From Orychophragmus violaceus (taxonomy: Eukaryota > Streptophyta > Magnoliopsida > Brassicales > Brassicaceae), in assembly GCA_030180135.1 (NCBI GenBank), contig CM058239.1, positions 109,215,318 to 109,279,317 of the forward strand: a DNA stretch of 64,000 nt, read 5' to 3'. The position numbers were made by a program, and so were the translations under genes. Positions 32,102-43,440 of the stretch are shown in pieces. Each line of letters opens with the position of its first letter. Within the stretch, counting starts at the first letter, position 1. The notes beneath the pieces are model-generated. The model ran no database searches and was not told the DNA's origin. It saw only the letters and a program-made list of their open reading frames with translations.

Positions 32102-32918
32102 ATCTCCCACTTGTACTGGAATCATCAATTCCTATAATCCTTTTGTCTCTATATCTCAATTTGGCATAAGGCAAGATTAGTGTCATCCTTATTAAGCCAA
32201 CATCGTGTTTATCGAACTCCTGATCTTATACTGAACATTACAAACAACTGAACTACAGTTCATTTGAGTGCGGCCACACATTTTCTCAGTATCAAATCTT
32301 CGATAGGCCTTGAGATATTTATCTCCCGTTATTCAGGAGGAACAAATCCCATCTTGTTCCATCCCTGTTCCTATACACACTTCATGATACACCCGAACAA
32401 TGCCGTTATAGCCGCCAGTTACGGGTCGACGTTTTACAAGGTCAAAGTGTACCAATTCATATGCAAGAAAGCATGATGAACTCAGATCTAAGGACTATAC
32501 TCTATAGTCATAATGAGAATCTCTTATGACACAGATATAACTATCTTGTAGACTTCTCATTAGCGGGTCATGTCCGATCATATGTTCACCAACATATATC
32601 TATGTGACTGACTGTGATACTCATATCATTGACTCCATGAAACTTAGTCAACAGTCACCTCACAAGCTAGTCTCTCGCAGTTGTCAGTGTCCCATTTTGA
32701 CAACCTTGACTAGGGACAAAACATAATTTATGTCATCTATAACTTATAGGGTTTCATGATCAAGTCCTCAACTTGATGACCTATAAAATGACATAAACTT
32801 ATTCTGGGACCATTATTTAGATCACAAAATCAAATTTCATTAAACATTTCCAAAAGTATGTTTACAAGAGCATCTTATTATAACTAAAATAAAACTAAAA
32901 CTCCCACTAGAATCAAGA
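32102..32918 (-). other. Copia-D polypurine tract and 3' noncoding region
   Basis: Tract at 32102-32113, then about 800 bp without a frame. Shares blocks with the matching regions of Copia-B and Copia-C, including CTAAGGACTATACTCTATAG. Confidence 0.72.
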
Positions 32919-34352
32919 TTACATCTTAAGATCTCTAATGCCCACATCAGTAGTATGGAACTCATGCTTGGGCCTTGGGAGTGGCTTATTCAGAGGATCA
33001 GCGACATTCTCGTCCGTCGAAACTCGGCTGATCTTCACATCACCTCTATTGACGATATCACGAATCAGGTGATATCTCCTCTCTACGTGTTTGGACTTCT
33101 GGTGTGACATGGGTTCTTTTGCCTGAGCAATGGCTCCATTGTTATCACAAAATAAAGCCACTGGCTCCAAGATACTAGGAACCACACCAAGTTCAGTCAT
33201 GAACTTCTTGATCCAAACAGCTTCCTTTGCCACTTCTGAAGCAGCAACATATTCAGCTTCCGTCGTGGAATCAGCTACGGTATTCTGCTTAGAGCTCTTC
33301 CAGCTCACTGCACCACCATTTAGACAGAAGACATATCCATACTGTGATCGGAAATCGTCTCTGTCCGTCTGAAAACTCGCATCGGTGAATCCATTCACCA
33401 CAAGTTCTTCACTTCCTCCATATACCAAGAACTTATCTTTAGTATGTCTCAAATACTTGAGAATATTCTTGACGGCTGTCCAGTGATCTTCACCTGGATC
33501 AGATTGGTATCTACTCGTCATGCTTAACGCGTAAGCTACATCTGGACGAGTGCAGAGCATGGCATACATGATAGATCCTATTGCAGAAGCATAAGGAATC
33601 CTATCCATACGCTTTCGCTCAGCATGTGTCGCCGGACACTGCTTCTTGCTGAGACTAATGCCATGAGACATCGGTATGAAGCCCTTCTTGGAATCATGCA
33701 TCTTGAATTTGTGCAACACCTTATCAATATAAGTGTCCTGGCACAATCCAATCAGCCTATTCGCTCTATCTCTGTAGATTCTGATTCCAAGGATGTAGGC
33801 GGCTTCTCCCATGTCTTTCATGGAAAAACAACTTTCGAGCCAAGTCTTAACAGACTGAAGTAACGAAACGTCATTACCGAGAAGAAGTATGTCATCGACA
33901 TACAATACAAGAAACGCAATTCCGCTCCCACTAGTCTTCTTGTATACACATGGTTCTTCCTCGTTCTTGATGAAACCAAATTGTTTTACTGCTTCATCAA
34001 AACGAAGATTCCAGCTCCCTGATGCTTGCTTCAATCCATAAATGGATTTATGAAGCTTGCATACCTTCCCAGCATTCTTAGGATCTACAAAACCCTCAGG
34101 TTGTATCATATACACATCCTCTTCCAGAATTCCATTCAGGAAGGCGGTTTTGACATCCATCTGCCAAATCTCATAATCATAATAAGCGGCAGTTGCTAGA
34201 AGAATCCGTATGGATTTAAGCATAGCGACTGGGGAATAGGTTTCATCATAGTCAATACCATGAATTTGCTTGAAACCTTTAGCCACCAACCTAGCTTTGT
34301 AAATTTGCACATTACCATCCACGTCAATCTTCTTCTTGAAGATCCATTTACA
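32919..34352 (-). pseudogene. Copia-D reverse transcriptase and RNase H
   Basis: Open for 467 codons from the first Met. It shows DYDETYSPVAMLKSIRILLATA, WQMDVKTAFLNGILEEDVYM, FLVLYVDDILLLGND with both catalytic Asp residues, then the RNase H box ADSTTEAEYVAASE, ending GIRDLKM. This part looks intact. It is cut off from upstream pol by TAG at 34353-34355, where Copia-C has a Glu codon (KAIECKWIF). Confidence 0.9.
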
Positions 34353-35224
34353 CTAAATGGCTTTTGCACCATTAGGTAAATCGACCAAGGACCATACTTG
34401 GTTTTCTGACATGGATCCCATTTCGGATTTAGAGGCTCCAAGCCACTTTTCGGAGTCCGGGCCCATCATTTCTTCCGCGAAGTTTGCAGGTTTGTCACTT
34501 TCGATGATCATCAGATCATTGGAATTGGTCATGAGAAATCCATAGTATCTCTCGGGTTCGTGACGGATCCTTCCGGATCTGCGAACTTCAGTCTCCACAG
34601 GCGTGGGCTCCACTGGCGTGGGCTCCACAGAACTTTGTGGATCCAACTGCTGCTCTTCCTCAGCAGGTTGAGCAGTCTCCTATGCATCTTGAATTTCTTC
34701 GAGATGTACTTTACTCCCACTGTTTTTCTTAGAAAGAAATTCCCTCTCAAGAAAAGAACAGTCCCGAGAAACAAATACTTTGTTCTCAGATTGGTTGTAA
34801 AAGTAGTATGCATTGGTTTCCCTAGGAAAACCAACGAAGTAGCATTTATCTGATTTGGGTGCGAGCTTGTCAGAGATTAAACGTTTGACATAAGCCTCAC
34901 AACCCCAAATCTTCAGGAAAGACAGACTAGGAATGTTCCCAGTCCACAATTCATGTGGTGTCTTTTCCACTGATTTAGATGGCACCCTATTTAGTGTAAA
35001 CGCAGACGTTTCTAGAGCGTATCCCCAATAAGGTTCGATTCCTCCTCTCTGACACTCCATTCCATTGGGGTGTTCCAGGAGGAGTGAATTGTGAAACAGT
35101 TCCACACTCGCTCAGATAGTCACTGAACTCTTGACTCAAGTATTCTCCTCCGCGATCCGACCGCAAAACTTTGATACTTTTGCCAAGTTGGTTATGTGCT
35201 TCATTCTTGAATTCCTTGAATCTA
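34353..35224 (-). pseudogene. Copia-D integrase C-terminal region, with stop and deletion
   Basis: Two frames. 34680-35105 covers WGYALETSAFTLNRVPSKS, IWGCEAYVKRLISDKLAPKSDKC and the acidic linker. 34353-34646 continues with RRSGRIRHEPERYYGF. A TAG at 34680-34682 separates them where Gln is expected. Around 35035-35060 the conserved segment after the catalytic Glu is partly deleted and the frame shifts. Confidence 0.82.
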
Positions 35225-36838
35225 TCAAAGGATTTCTGACTTGTGTCTCATCAAATAGACGTAGCCATACCTACTGAAGTCATCAGTAAGGGTAATGAAG
35301 TACTTGTAATTTCCTCTGGCAACAGTGCTCATCGGCCCACATACATCAGTATGAACAAGGCCCAATAAGTCACTGGCCCTTTCATATGGTTTGTTGAAAG
35401 GGGCCCTAGCCATTTTTCCCATCAAGCAAGATTCGCATTTCTCACATGATTCAAAATCAAATAAGCCCAGAAGCCCATTTCGATGGAGTCTCTGAATGCG
35501 TTTCTCATTGATGTGGCCCAAACGACAATGCCATAAGAAAGTCGGATTTTCGTCATTTGACTTAAACCGCTTTGTATTTATGTTAAAGACATGCATTTCT
35601 TGGTTTAATATATATAACCCATTATCTAATGGGGCGCTACCATAATACGTACCATCACGATTAAAAGAACAAACTTTATTCTTAACAGCAAAATCAAAAC
35701 CTTCCAAATCCAAAACGGAAACTGAAATTATGTTTCTGCTAATCGCAGGTACAAAGTAGCAATTATTCAATACTAAAACCATGCCAGAAGGTAAAGACAA
35801 ATCATAACTGCCTACGGCCAATGCAGCAACCTTAGCTCCATTCCCGACCCGTAGCTCCACTTGTCCTTTCCTCAGCGTTCTACTGTTTCTTAGTGCTTGC
35901 ACATCAGTACAAATATGAGCACCGCAGCCGGTATCCAATACCCACGAAGTAGAACTAGGAGTCATAACATTAAGTTCGATAACATAAATACCTGAATCTG
36001 ACGCATCATACGTCTGTTTCAGTTTCTTGTAATCTTCCATGAACTTCTTGCAGCCTCTCTTCCAATGCCCTAGCTGCTTGCAGTAGTTGCATTTATCCTC
36101 GGGAGAATGCCCAGATTTGGGCTTGTCTTGACTCTCAATCTGGACAGCCTTAGCCTTTCCCTTATCCTTACCAGGTTTCTTAAACCTTTTACCCCCTTGT
36201 ACCATCAGGACATCGGGAGTAGCCTTCTTGAGATTCGGCTCTGCTGTCTTCAACATACCGTGCAACTCAGTTAATGTCTTAGTCATGTTTTGCATGCTAT
36301 AGTTCATGATGAACTGATCAAAACACGGCGGCAAGGACTGCAGAATCATGTCAGTTGCTAGCTCCTGGCTAATGGCACAGTCCAGTTTCCCCAGGTTATC
36401 AATGTAACCCATCATTTTAAAGACATGAGGACTTACTAAACTGTCCTTTGCCAGCTTGCAATCCATGAGAGATTTAACTGTCTGGTATCTCTCTGTGCGA
36501 GCTTGCTCCTGAAACAAAGCTTTCAGGCTGTTAATCATCTCAATCGGTGACATCACGTTCTCATATTGCTTCTGCAGCTCAGAGTTCATAGTCACCAGCA
36601 TTAGACAATTAACGTCTTTGACATCAGCTGAATGCTTATCATAAGCATTCTTATATGCATGCGTGGCATTGGAACGTGGCCTCTCGGGGAGAACTCTTTC
36701 AAGGACATATTCCTTGTTCTCCTGCCTGAGAACTATTCTCAGGTTCCGATACCATTCCAAGAAATTAGATCCATTTAACTTGTCCTTCTCAAGGACGGAT
36801 CTCAGCGAGAAAGTGTTGATGTGAGTTGAGACAGACAT
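35225..36838 (-). pseudogene. Copia-D gag, protease and integrase N-terminal part
   Basis: 537 open codons. Gag starts MSVSTHINTFSLRSVLEKDK at 36838. The zinc knuckle is CNYCKQLGHWKRGC. Protease DTGCGAH, integrase HHCC (LWHCRLGHINEKR then CEKCESC) and the first catalytic Asp (HTDVCGPM) are all present. The frame ends at MRHKSEIL because of one extra T near 35232-35235. By comparison with Copia-C it should continue into the second and third integrase acidic residues. Confidence 0.88.
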
Positions 36839-38021
36839 AGCTGTAATTAAAAGAGGTAGGGATTTTAGTTATAATGCTCAAGGAAATTAGAATTCTTATC
36901 TAATAAGAAAACTCGCATTGTATTCAAAACTATGTTTCCTCAGATGAATACAATGAGCCAAGATCCATACTTCACCAAAATTTGAGTGGGCGACTCGCCA
37001 TCACCCAAACTTTAGTTATCTAGGTAAGCAAATCATTGCTAATTGTACCCAGTACAACTCTTGGTCGCAGATGAGACAAACTATGTCTAATCCACTCTGA
37101 TGTCTCTGGGCCCAGAACTTCTGATAGCCCAGTCAAGTAAAACCAATCTCTTTTGTCTTGTGATCATTGACAGTCGCACTGCAAGTCTATCAATGATCAC
37201 CTGCCTTACTCATGTAGTTGTGGATACCAAGGACTCCAAGGCTATCCAACAACGAAACAAGTCTTGACAGTAGACAAGATCGGGCAAGACATCAAGATCA
37301 CTTGATATTTAGTTGAGGAAAAGAACTATTTAATCTTGATGTATATCCAATATACATCCAAGAAGTTATTAAATTAATCAAAACATATAGTTTAATTAAG
37401 TTTAGTTTTAGCTTGAACTTTAGGATTAAATTTGGTCCAGTATTTACAGATTTGAGGTCCAACCATCAAGTCTGCGATTGGTGTGTCGATCGACGCCAAC
37501 CATTGGCATCGGTCGACACAACCCAATTTAAACCGGTCATCGATAACCGGTCAAACCGGATCGAACTTCCTTAACCGATTCAATCTAATTGAACCGGTCC
37601 GGTTTAATGGTCCATATCGATCGTCACACAACTCTGTGTCGATCGACATTACCCAACCAGAACCAAATTGGTTAATTGATTTAACCAAGCGAGATAACCG
37701 GTTCAATCCAATTGAACCGATCTATCCATTCGCATAGTCTGTGTCGACCGACACACCCAGTGTATCGACCGACACAAAAGGGATACGGATATTCGATCAC
37801 TGATCGAAACCCTAAAATTATTTACGCGTTTTCGCTCTGTGTCGACCGACACACGCTTTGTGTCGATTGACACTCTGCGAAAACACAGACATCGAATTTT
37901 CAACAGAGGCTTTAATCCGTGATTAACAACATGAAAACGCAATTTATCAAGCATCAATCTATTCAACAACATCAGTTTTCGAATTAAATGTTTCAGATTC
38001 AATAGACAAAACCCTAACCTG
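36839..38021 (-). repeat. Copia-D untranslated leader with four module pairs
   Basis: No gene. Module pairs are at about 37481-37515, 37618-37651, 37741-37776 and 37838-37873. The last is enclosed by outer arms GTTTTCGC (37828-37835) and GCGAAAAC (37877-37884). Confidence 0.72.
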
Positions 38022-38033
38022 GCTCTGATACCA
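38022..38033 (-). other. Copia-D primer-binding site, initiator tRNA-Met
   Basis: TGGTATCAGAGC on the minus strand, one base from the 5' LTR. Confidence 0.92.
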
Positions 38034-38034
38034 C

Positions 38035-38672
38035 TGTTGGATCGCCTAGGATCTAGGGTTCGTTATATTGAAATTACCAACCTCGTTCTTACCTTGAACT
38101 GGCAGCGGAATGATTGGTGAACGAGATCTAGCGACTCAGATGCTTCGCCTCTACCAGGTACACACGCACACAAACCTGGAAACCGGGATGCTAGTGCCGG
38201 ATCTTTGGGATCTCTGAGTTTTTGGTGTTTCTGCTTTCTCTGTCAAGAAAAAGACGACTGCTACAGATCCAGGTCGAAACTCTAAGGTTTTATTAAGACC
38301 TGGAATCATTCTTAACGGGCCAACTTGTTTAAGTCACAAATCGAAACGTCTGTTTCGAAAACCCGATCTGTGTCGACCGACACACAAACTGTGTCGATCG
38401 ACACACCACCATATACTCGATATTAATGTGTATCCAATACACATTAACATGATCATTACCATAATGATCATTCCCATATTTAAGCTTCCAGTTTGCTTAG
38501 GTGTGTGACCCTATAGGATCATATAATACTGGCAGTAAGTCTACAACTTACAGGTTGCAAGAGGCTTCTAGCAAAACATTGCAACCGCCCAGTATTATAC
38601 GAATGTCTGATCTCGACAAACAACTATCATCAGGAGTGAGTGCAAGTGTGATTTCAGGACACTATCCCAACA
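38035..38672 (-). repeat. Copia-D 5' LTR
   Basis: 638 bp, partner of 31464-32101. Module pair at 38369-38404. Confidence 0.94.
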
Positions 38673-38677
38673 ATTTT

Positions 38678-39020
38678 AAAGAAGAAATGGAGATTCATTC
38701 AAGTCATTCCAACCCTAATCAAGAACACTTCGACTAGGTAGCTCGATAATCATCTTTTGTACTCTCTTTCGATTGTGTTAATTCGATCTCGACATTCAGT
38801 CCTAATAACATCTTTGATTCGTAGGAAATTTATACTATTTCATATACAAAAATCCAAATCCACCATTACAAATCCTTGGTGTGAATCTTCGATCTCACAA
38901 CGGTCACCCTCCGAACAACGATTTCTCGGCCGCGTAATCGGGTGCCGCGGGCGAGTTTTAGAACAGAGCACATAAGTAACTAGCTGAAATTTGGGAAAAG
39001 GTTCAAAAAGGAAAACAAAT
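38678..39020. other. Low-copy flank right of Copia-D
   Basis: 38678-38738 continues the small open frame from 31381-31463. Nothing else is recognised. T-runs on the minus strand at 39005-39017 probably end tRNA transcription. Confidence 0.35.
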
Positions 39021-39092
39021 AGGGCCCAACCGGGTTCGAACCAGTGACCTCTCGATCTGCAGTCGAATGCTCTACCACTAAGTTGTGGACCC
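39021..39092 (-). tRNA. tRNA-Cys (GCA)
   Basis: A 72-nt cloverleaf on the minus strand. The acceptor stem GGGTCCA pairs with TGGGCCC with one G-T pair, and the discriminator is T as expected for tRNA-Cys. The anticodon loop is CTGCAGA on a five-pair stem. The T arm carries the B-box GGTTCGAACC. The D arm has three deviations from the usual plant gene: C at position 8 instead of the near-invariant T, A at position 10 giving an A-C mismatch with position 25, and a T-G pair at 13-22. T-runs downstream (39005-39017 on the plus strand as A-runs) are good RNA polymerase III terminators. It may be functional or starting to decay. Confidence 0.88.
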
Positions 39093-39548
39093 TTGAATTG
39101 CTAAAAAGTTTCTACAGAGAAATATATAAGTTAATATACTGGGCCTTATAGACCTGCAAGTCTAAGTCCATGAAGGACAGTAAAATTGTATAATTTGTCT
39201 GCTTCATCTCTCTGTATTTCGCTGCTTCTGTTTCTCTGACCATATTGGATCTATCTGAGCAGATCTTTTGCTGTATATGACCTGCAAGGCTGCAACTTTG
39301 TGGTTTTTAATGCTTTTGTTGGGATATGTTAACTACAGTGTTGCTGAATGTGTGGATGCGACAATTCCAAGTTTTAGGGCTATAATGGAACCATCGTTTG
39401 CTTTAGAGCATTTCTCAGCTAGTTTTTACCTTTAATGTTGTTCTTCCATGGCTTATTTTTGTTCAAAGAGAGATTTATGTATTCAGATATTTTCTATAAG
39501 ATATATGCAAACTCATTTCTTGCTCAGATTTGTTGATCAACATATATA
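39093..39548. other. Flank between tRNA-Cys and hAT MITE
   Basis: No frame. 39483-39548 continues across the MITE into 40154-40202 and is homologous to the reverse complement of about 58585-58700, so it is a duplicated fragment. Confidence 0.5.
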
Positions 39549-40153
39549 CAGTGTTTCAAAATACGCTATACGCTAGCTGGACGGTTGACCACCGTATACC
39601 GTATAGATATATACATATATTTATGTGGGGTATATACGATGAATATTTTTTTTTAAAATATATATAAATATAAAATATATGTCATATAAAATTTTATATT
39701 GATTTATTAAATAAAATATGCATTCATAACTAATATAGTTTATGATTTTATAAATTAATATTATTAAAATATGAATAGTTAACATAAAGTTAAATAATAA
39801 GATTTTATAATTTTAAACTAAATTAGTTGAAATTTCATAATTCTCCAATTAATATTACTAAATTAAAAAGTTAACTCAAATAGTATGATAATAAATGAAA
39901 CTGTATTTTTTAAAACATATATATAATTTTTATATTATAAACTGTATAAGTACGTTGATAAAAACGTATAAATACCGTATATATGGCCGAATAAACTGTA
40001 TATACAGTCATATAAGTTATATATACGTCGTATAATCGATTGTATCATCTGAAGTGTATTGTTTTACCATATAGCCAAAAATAATTCAATCTTTCACTGT
40101 ATAGTGTATAGACACCGCATATACGGTGGTATACGACGTATTTTAGAACACTA
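39549..40153. mobile_element. hAT-like MITE with GTATAC-rich subterminal repeats
   Basis: 605 bp. Imperfect 17-bp terminal inverted repeats CAGTGTTTCAAAATACG and, from the right end, TAGTGTTCTAAAATACG. Flanked by near-identical 8-mers CATATATA (39541-39548) and CCTATATA (40154-40161). Subterminal zones repeat CGTATAC-type words. The related locus at about 58630 lacks the element and gives an empty site. No transposase. Confidence 0.8.
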
Positions 40154-40161
40154 CCTATATA

Positions 40162-40338
40162 TATGGCTTATCTTTTCCTTTTATTTCTCTCCAAGGCTTC
40201 AGGCTCAACTCGTATCTCTCTCAAGGAAAGTATTACTTTATGATCGGTTTGCTCCCATGACTAGGCAGCATACTCAACCGGTATGCTAGTTGATTGGCTT
40301 TATTGAGAATGTTTCGCATGTACTCATGTATAGATTAA
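40162..40338. other. Short flank between MITEs
   Basis: The first 40 bases belong to the duplicated fragment noted at 39483. The rest is unassigned. Confidence 0.5.
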
Positions 40339-40716
40339 GGGGGATGTATTCAAGTTGGTATTTGAGATTATTTGAAAGGATTTGAGTTTTAATGAGTCTT
40401 TAGATGATTTTGGTTAAATTAGAGAAGTTGTTATGATTTTAATTAAAACACTCTAGAATTTCATCTAAAATCATAGGATTTGGATTTTTATATTTTTAAC
40501 TAAGAAACTCCATCAAAACACTTTAAAATCACATCAAATCTCCTAAAATCCATTAGTTAAAATATTTCTAATAATAGTGGATTTCAAAATACATTTTAAA
40601 ATCACGTGTTCAATAACAGTGGATTCTAAAAGATATTTAAAAATTCATGTTTGAATAACAGAAGATTTGTCATTTTAATACAAATCACTTCAAATTCCAT
40701 ATTAAATACATCTCCC
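40339..40716. mobile_element. PIF/Harbinger (Tourist-like) MITE
   Basis: 378 bp with imperfect inverted ends of about 35 bp (GGGGGATGTATTCAAG and, from the right, GGGAGATGTATTTAA). Flanked by the 3-bp duplication TAA (40336-40338 and 40717-40719) typical of the superfamily. No coding capacity. Confidence 0.75.
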
Positions 40717-41674
40717 TAAATACTTTTGGTGATTGTCTTTAGTAGTAGTTGCTTCGGTTGTTTGATATATCCACGTGATGAATTTCCAAATGGCGTGCAA
40801 GAATAAACCCTACATCACGATTAGTAGAGGCCTGAGAGACGCGTGGTTGCACGGTAACTGATAAATTGACAGATAATCGCACTGTATAAAAGTTTGTCTT
40901 ATTGTTTTTTTTTTTCCTTTTTATATCAATGTTAAAATTTTATATCAATTTTAAAATACTACACTGTTGCAAGCAACTTATTTGAACCGTAAATAATGAA
41001 ACAAAACAACAATTCAATGCAAAGAGAGAAACACTTAAGGAGGTCTAATACAAGAGAAGTGAAATTGAAGAAGAGATGGGATTTAGATGTACCTAGCGAA
41101 GGAAGGAAATAACTCGATCTCGCATTAGTCGATCAATGGTGCACTGTAAAAGTTCCGGTGAAGTATGTTGGGAAAACACAAAACACAACAACGGTGCAAC
41201 AGAATATAGTTTCTCGCACTTGTGTGATTCTGTGAGAAAAATATATGTATGATGACAGAAACAACTCCAACACGCAAAGTAAATGATACCGAAAATTCTT
41301 ACGTGGAAAACCTCTTCGATGTGAAAAAAAAAAACCACGGAACCGTAGTCCACTCAAAATTTACTATATCAAATAGCTTTGAGTTATAACCATGTCCTCT
41401 ATGTTCCACATAATAACTACAGAGAGTAAGACTCAACAAGAGCAATCTCCAACACAAGAACTTCAACAAAAAAGCAATACAAGAACCTCGAAATATGCAG
41501 TACCAAACGACTCTACGTTCACTAAGATTCTGCTCACTATTTCCAATGTCCACCGTAAAAATCTTAGATAAACGAGTCAAGAACACATCTGCCAAATTTT
41601 AGCTGAATCAGAAAAGATCTTACCGTTGGATTTTCCAAACACTGAAGACTGATCTCAACTCACTTCAAACCAGG
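40717..41674. other. Unassigned stretch, possibly with an LTR-like piece
   Basis: From about 41166 (TGTTGGGAAAACACA) to 41650 the sequence looks like the LTR of a plant retrotransposon, for example CTTACGTGGAAAACC with CCACGGAACCG. I found no matching target duplication or partner. Short frames here show no family. Confidence 0.3.
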
Positions 41675-43440
41675 ACATTTTATTTACAAAGTTGCAAACT
41701 AGCCCATTTATTTAATTTTTATAATTCTTTATTTTACAATATCTTTTAAATTACATATTATTTCATTTAATAAATAAAATAATATTATCTATTTGGCGTG
41801 CGAGTTCGGTTAACCAAACCAATCCGAGCCGATTAGTTTGGTTATCGGTTGGTTCGGTTATCTGTTAGTTTTGATTTTAAATTTACAAACTGAAACTAAC
41901 CAATTTTTTTTCTTCGAAAATTGGTTAAAACCGGTTTATCTGGATTGTTTGGTTAAATTCGGTTATGTTCGGTTAGGTTTGATTAAATTCGGGTATTGAT
42001 TAAAATTTGTTTATTTTAGGTATAAACCGATTTAATTTGGTATAATCATTTTTTAAAAAAGATTACCCAAAAACCGACCAGTTTAATTTACAAAATAGTC
42101 CTCAAACTTTTAAATATTTTTATTTATGACTAAAAAATTTATAAATTAATATTTTAATATTTAGTAATGTAAAAAACTAGTATAATATAAATAATACTAT
42201 TTTATATTTGGTATAACATAATAATTATTTGTGAAAATACTTTACTATTGATGGATACCAGACCGAATCGAATCAGTTTTTGGTTTGGTTTCGGTTCAAT
42301 CATCAAAATCCAGTGTTCAAGAAAGCGCTAGGCGCTAGTCGGGCGGTGACCCACCGCCTAGCGCCTAGAACGCCTAGTCGGAGCCTAGTCGGCGCCTAGG
42401 CGTTATATGTATTTATAAAAGAAAACGATATATATTAGATATATTATATAATATATGTCATATAATTCACATATTCTTAGTCTAAAAAATAGATTAAAAC
42501 TCAAATACATCGAAATAACAAAAAGAATATTAGCTAAATTTATCAGCACACAACATTTACTATCAAATCTGTTAAATTTACAATATTTTTTATTGATAAC
42601 CATTAATTTACAAAGTAAGAACTTATAAATTTAGTTATATGTAATAAATTTTTAAAATTATACCGAAACAAACATGAAAATTAAAAATCAAATGATAATT
42701 GGTTAAAGATTGTGTGTAGCCGCCTAGGACCGCCTAGACCCGCCTAGGACCGCCTAGACCCGCCTAGGACCGTTTAAATCCGCTTAATAACATAAACGCC
42801 TAATTCGAACGCCTAGGAGGAAATCGCCACGGTCAAGGACCGCCTAGCGCCTAGGCCCCGCCTAGGCGGCCGCCTAGACCGATTTTTAGAACACTGTCAA
42901 AATCTATCGGCAATTTTTTGGTTATCTGAGAATTTTGGTTCGGTTCAGAACGAACTGATCAGTTTTCGAGTAATATTTTTTAAAAAAATGAATATACCAA
43001 AATTAAACCGGTTTATATCAAAATTAAATCAGTTTATACCAAAGTTAAACCAATTTTAACTAATACCCGATTTTAACCGAACATAATCAAATTTAACCAA
43101 ACTAACAAATTAAACCAATTTTAACCGATATTCGGAAAAACAAATTTGGTTAGTTTCAGTTAGTAAACTTAAAATTGAAATTAACCGATAAACAAACAAA
43201 ACCGAATTTTTGTTCGGTTTATTTTAGTAACCCTTCTAAAATACTTCGGTTAATAAGATAACCAACTAACCGGCTCAATTTGGTTTGATTAGCTGAACTT
43301 GCATGCCTAATACATAATGTAATTTTTTAATTAAATAAAATAAATATTTAATTTAAAATATTATAATATAAAAATTATAAAAAAATAAAATAAATGAGAT
43401 AATTTACAAATGTACTATTCCTTTTTTATTTTAGAGACAT
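41675..43440. repeat. Long imperfect inverted repeat (foldback element)
   Basis: The left arm runs inward from about 41675 (TTTATTTAATTTTTATAATT, then GGCGTGCGAGTTCGG at 41795). The reverse complement of the right arm, ending near 43440, carries GGCATGCAAGTTCAG and the same succession of GGTTCGGTT- and AACCAAAC-type words. The arms are several hundred bases each. The centre holds a hAT MITE. No frame of interest. It is a non-autonomous foldback element, family undetermined. Confidence 0.7.
42311..42896. mobile_element. hAT-like MITE with CGCCTAG repeats, inside the foldback
   Basis: 586 bp with ends CAGTGTTC / GAACACTG and a perfect 8-bp duplication TCAAAATC (42303-42310 and 42897-42904). 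Both subterminal zones are crowded with CGCCTAGG / CCTAGGCG words, including a run of CCGCCTAGACCCG repeats at 42720-42780. No transposase. Confidence 0.92.

Larger units (their letters stand above)
31464..38672 (-). mobile_element. Copia-D, defective relative of Copia-B and Copia-C
   Basis: 7209 bp with TSD ATTTT (31459-31463 and 38673-38677) and two 638-bp LTRs with about 13 differences by eye. Primer site at the right, purine tract at the left. Gag-pol has at least two stops, one extra base and one small deletion with a frame change. It is the most LTR-diverged of the three related copia elements, hence probably the oldest. Confidence 0.94.

Noticed and set aside
41093..41595. Three overlapping minus-strand frames of 74-98 codons
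   Set aside because: Phe/Cys/His-rich low-complexity translations in mutually overlapping frames, inside what is more likely an LTR fragment.
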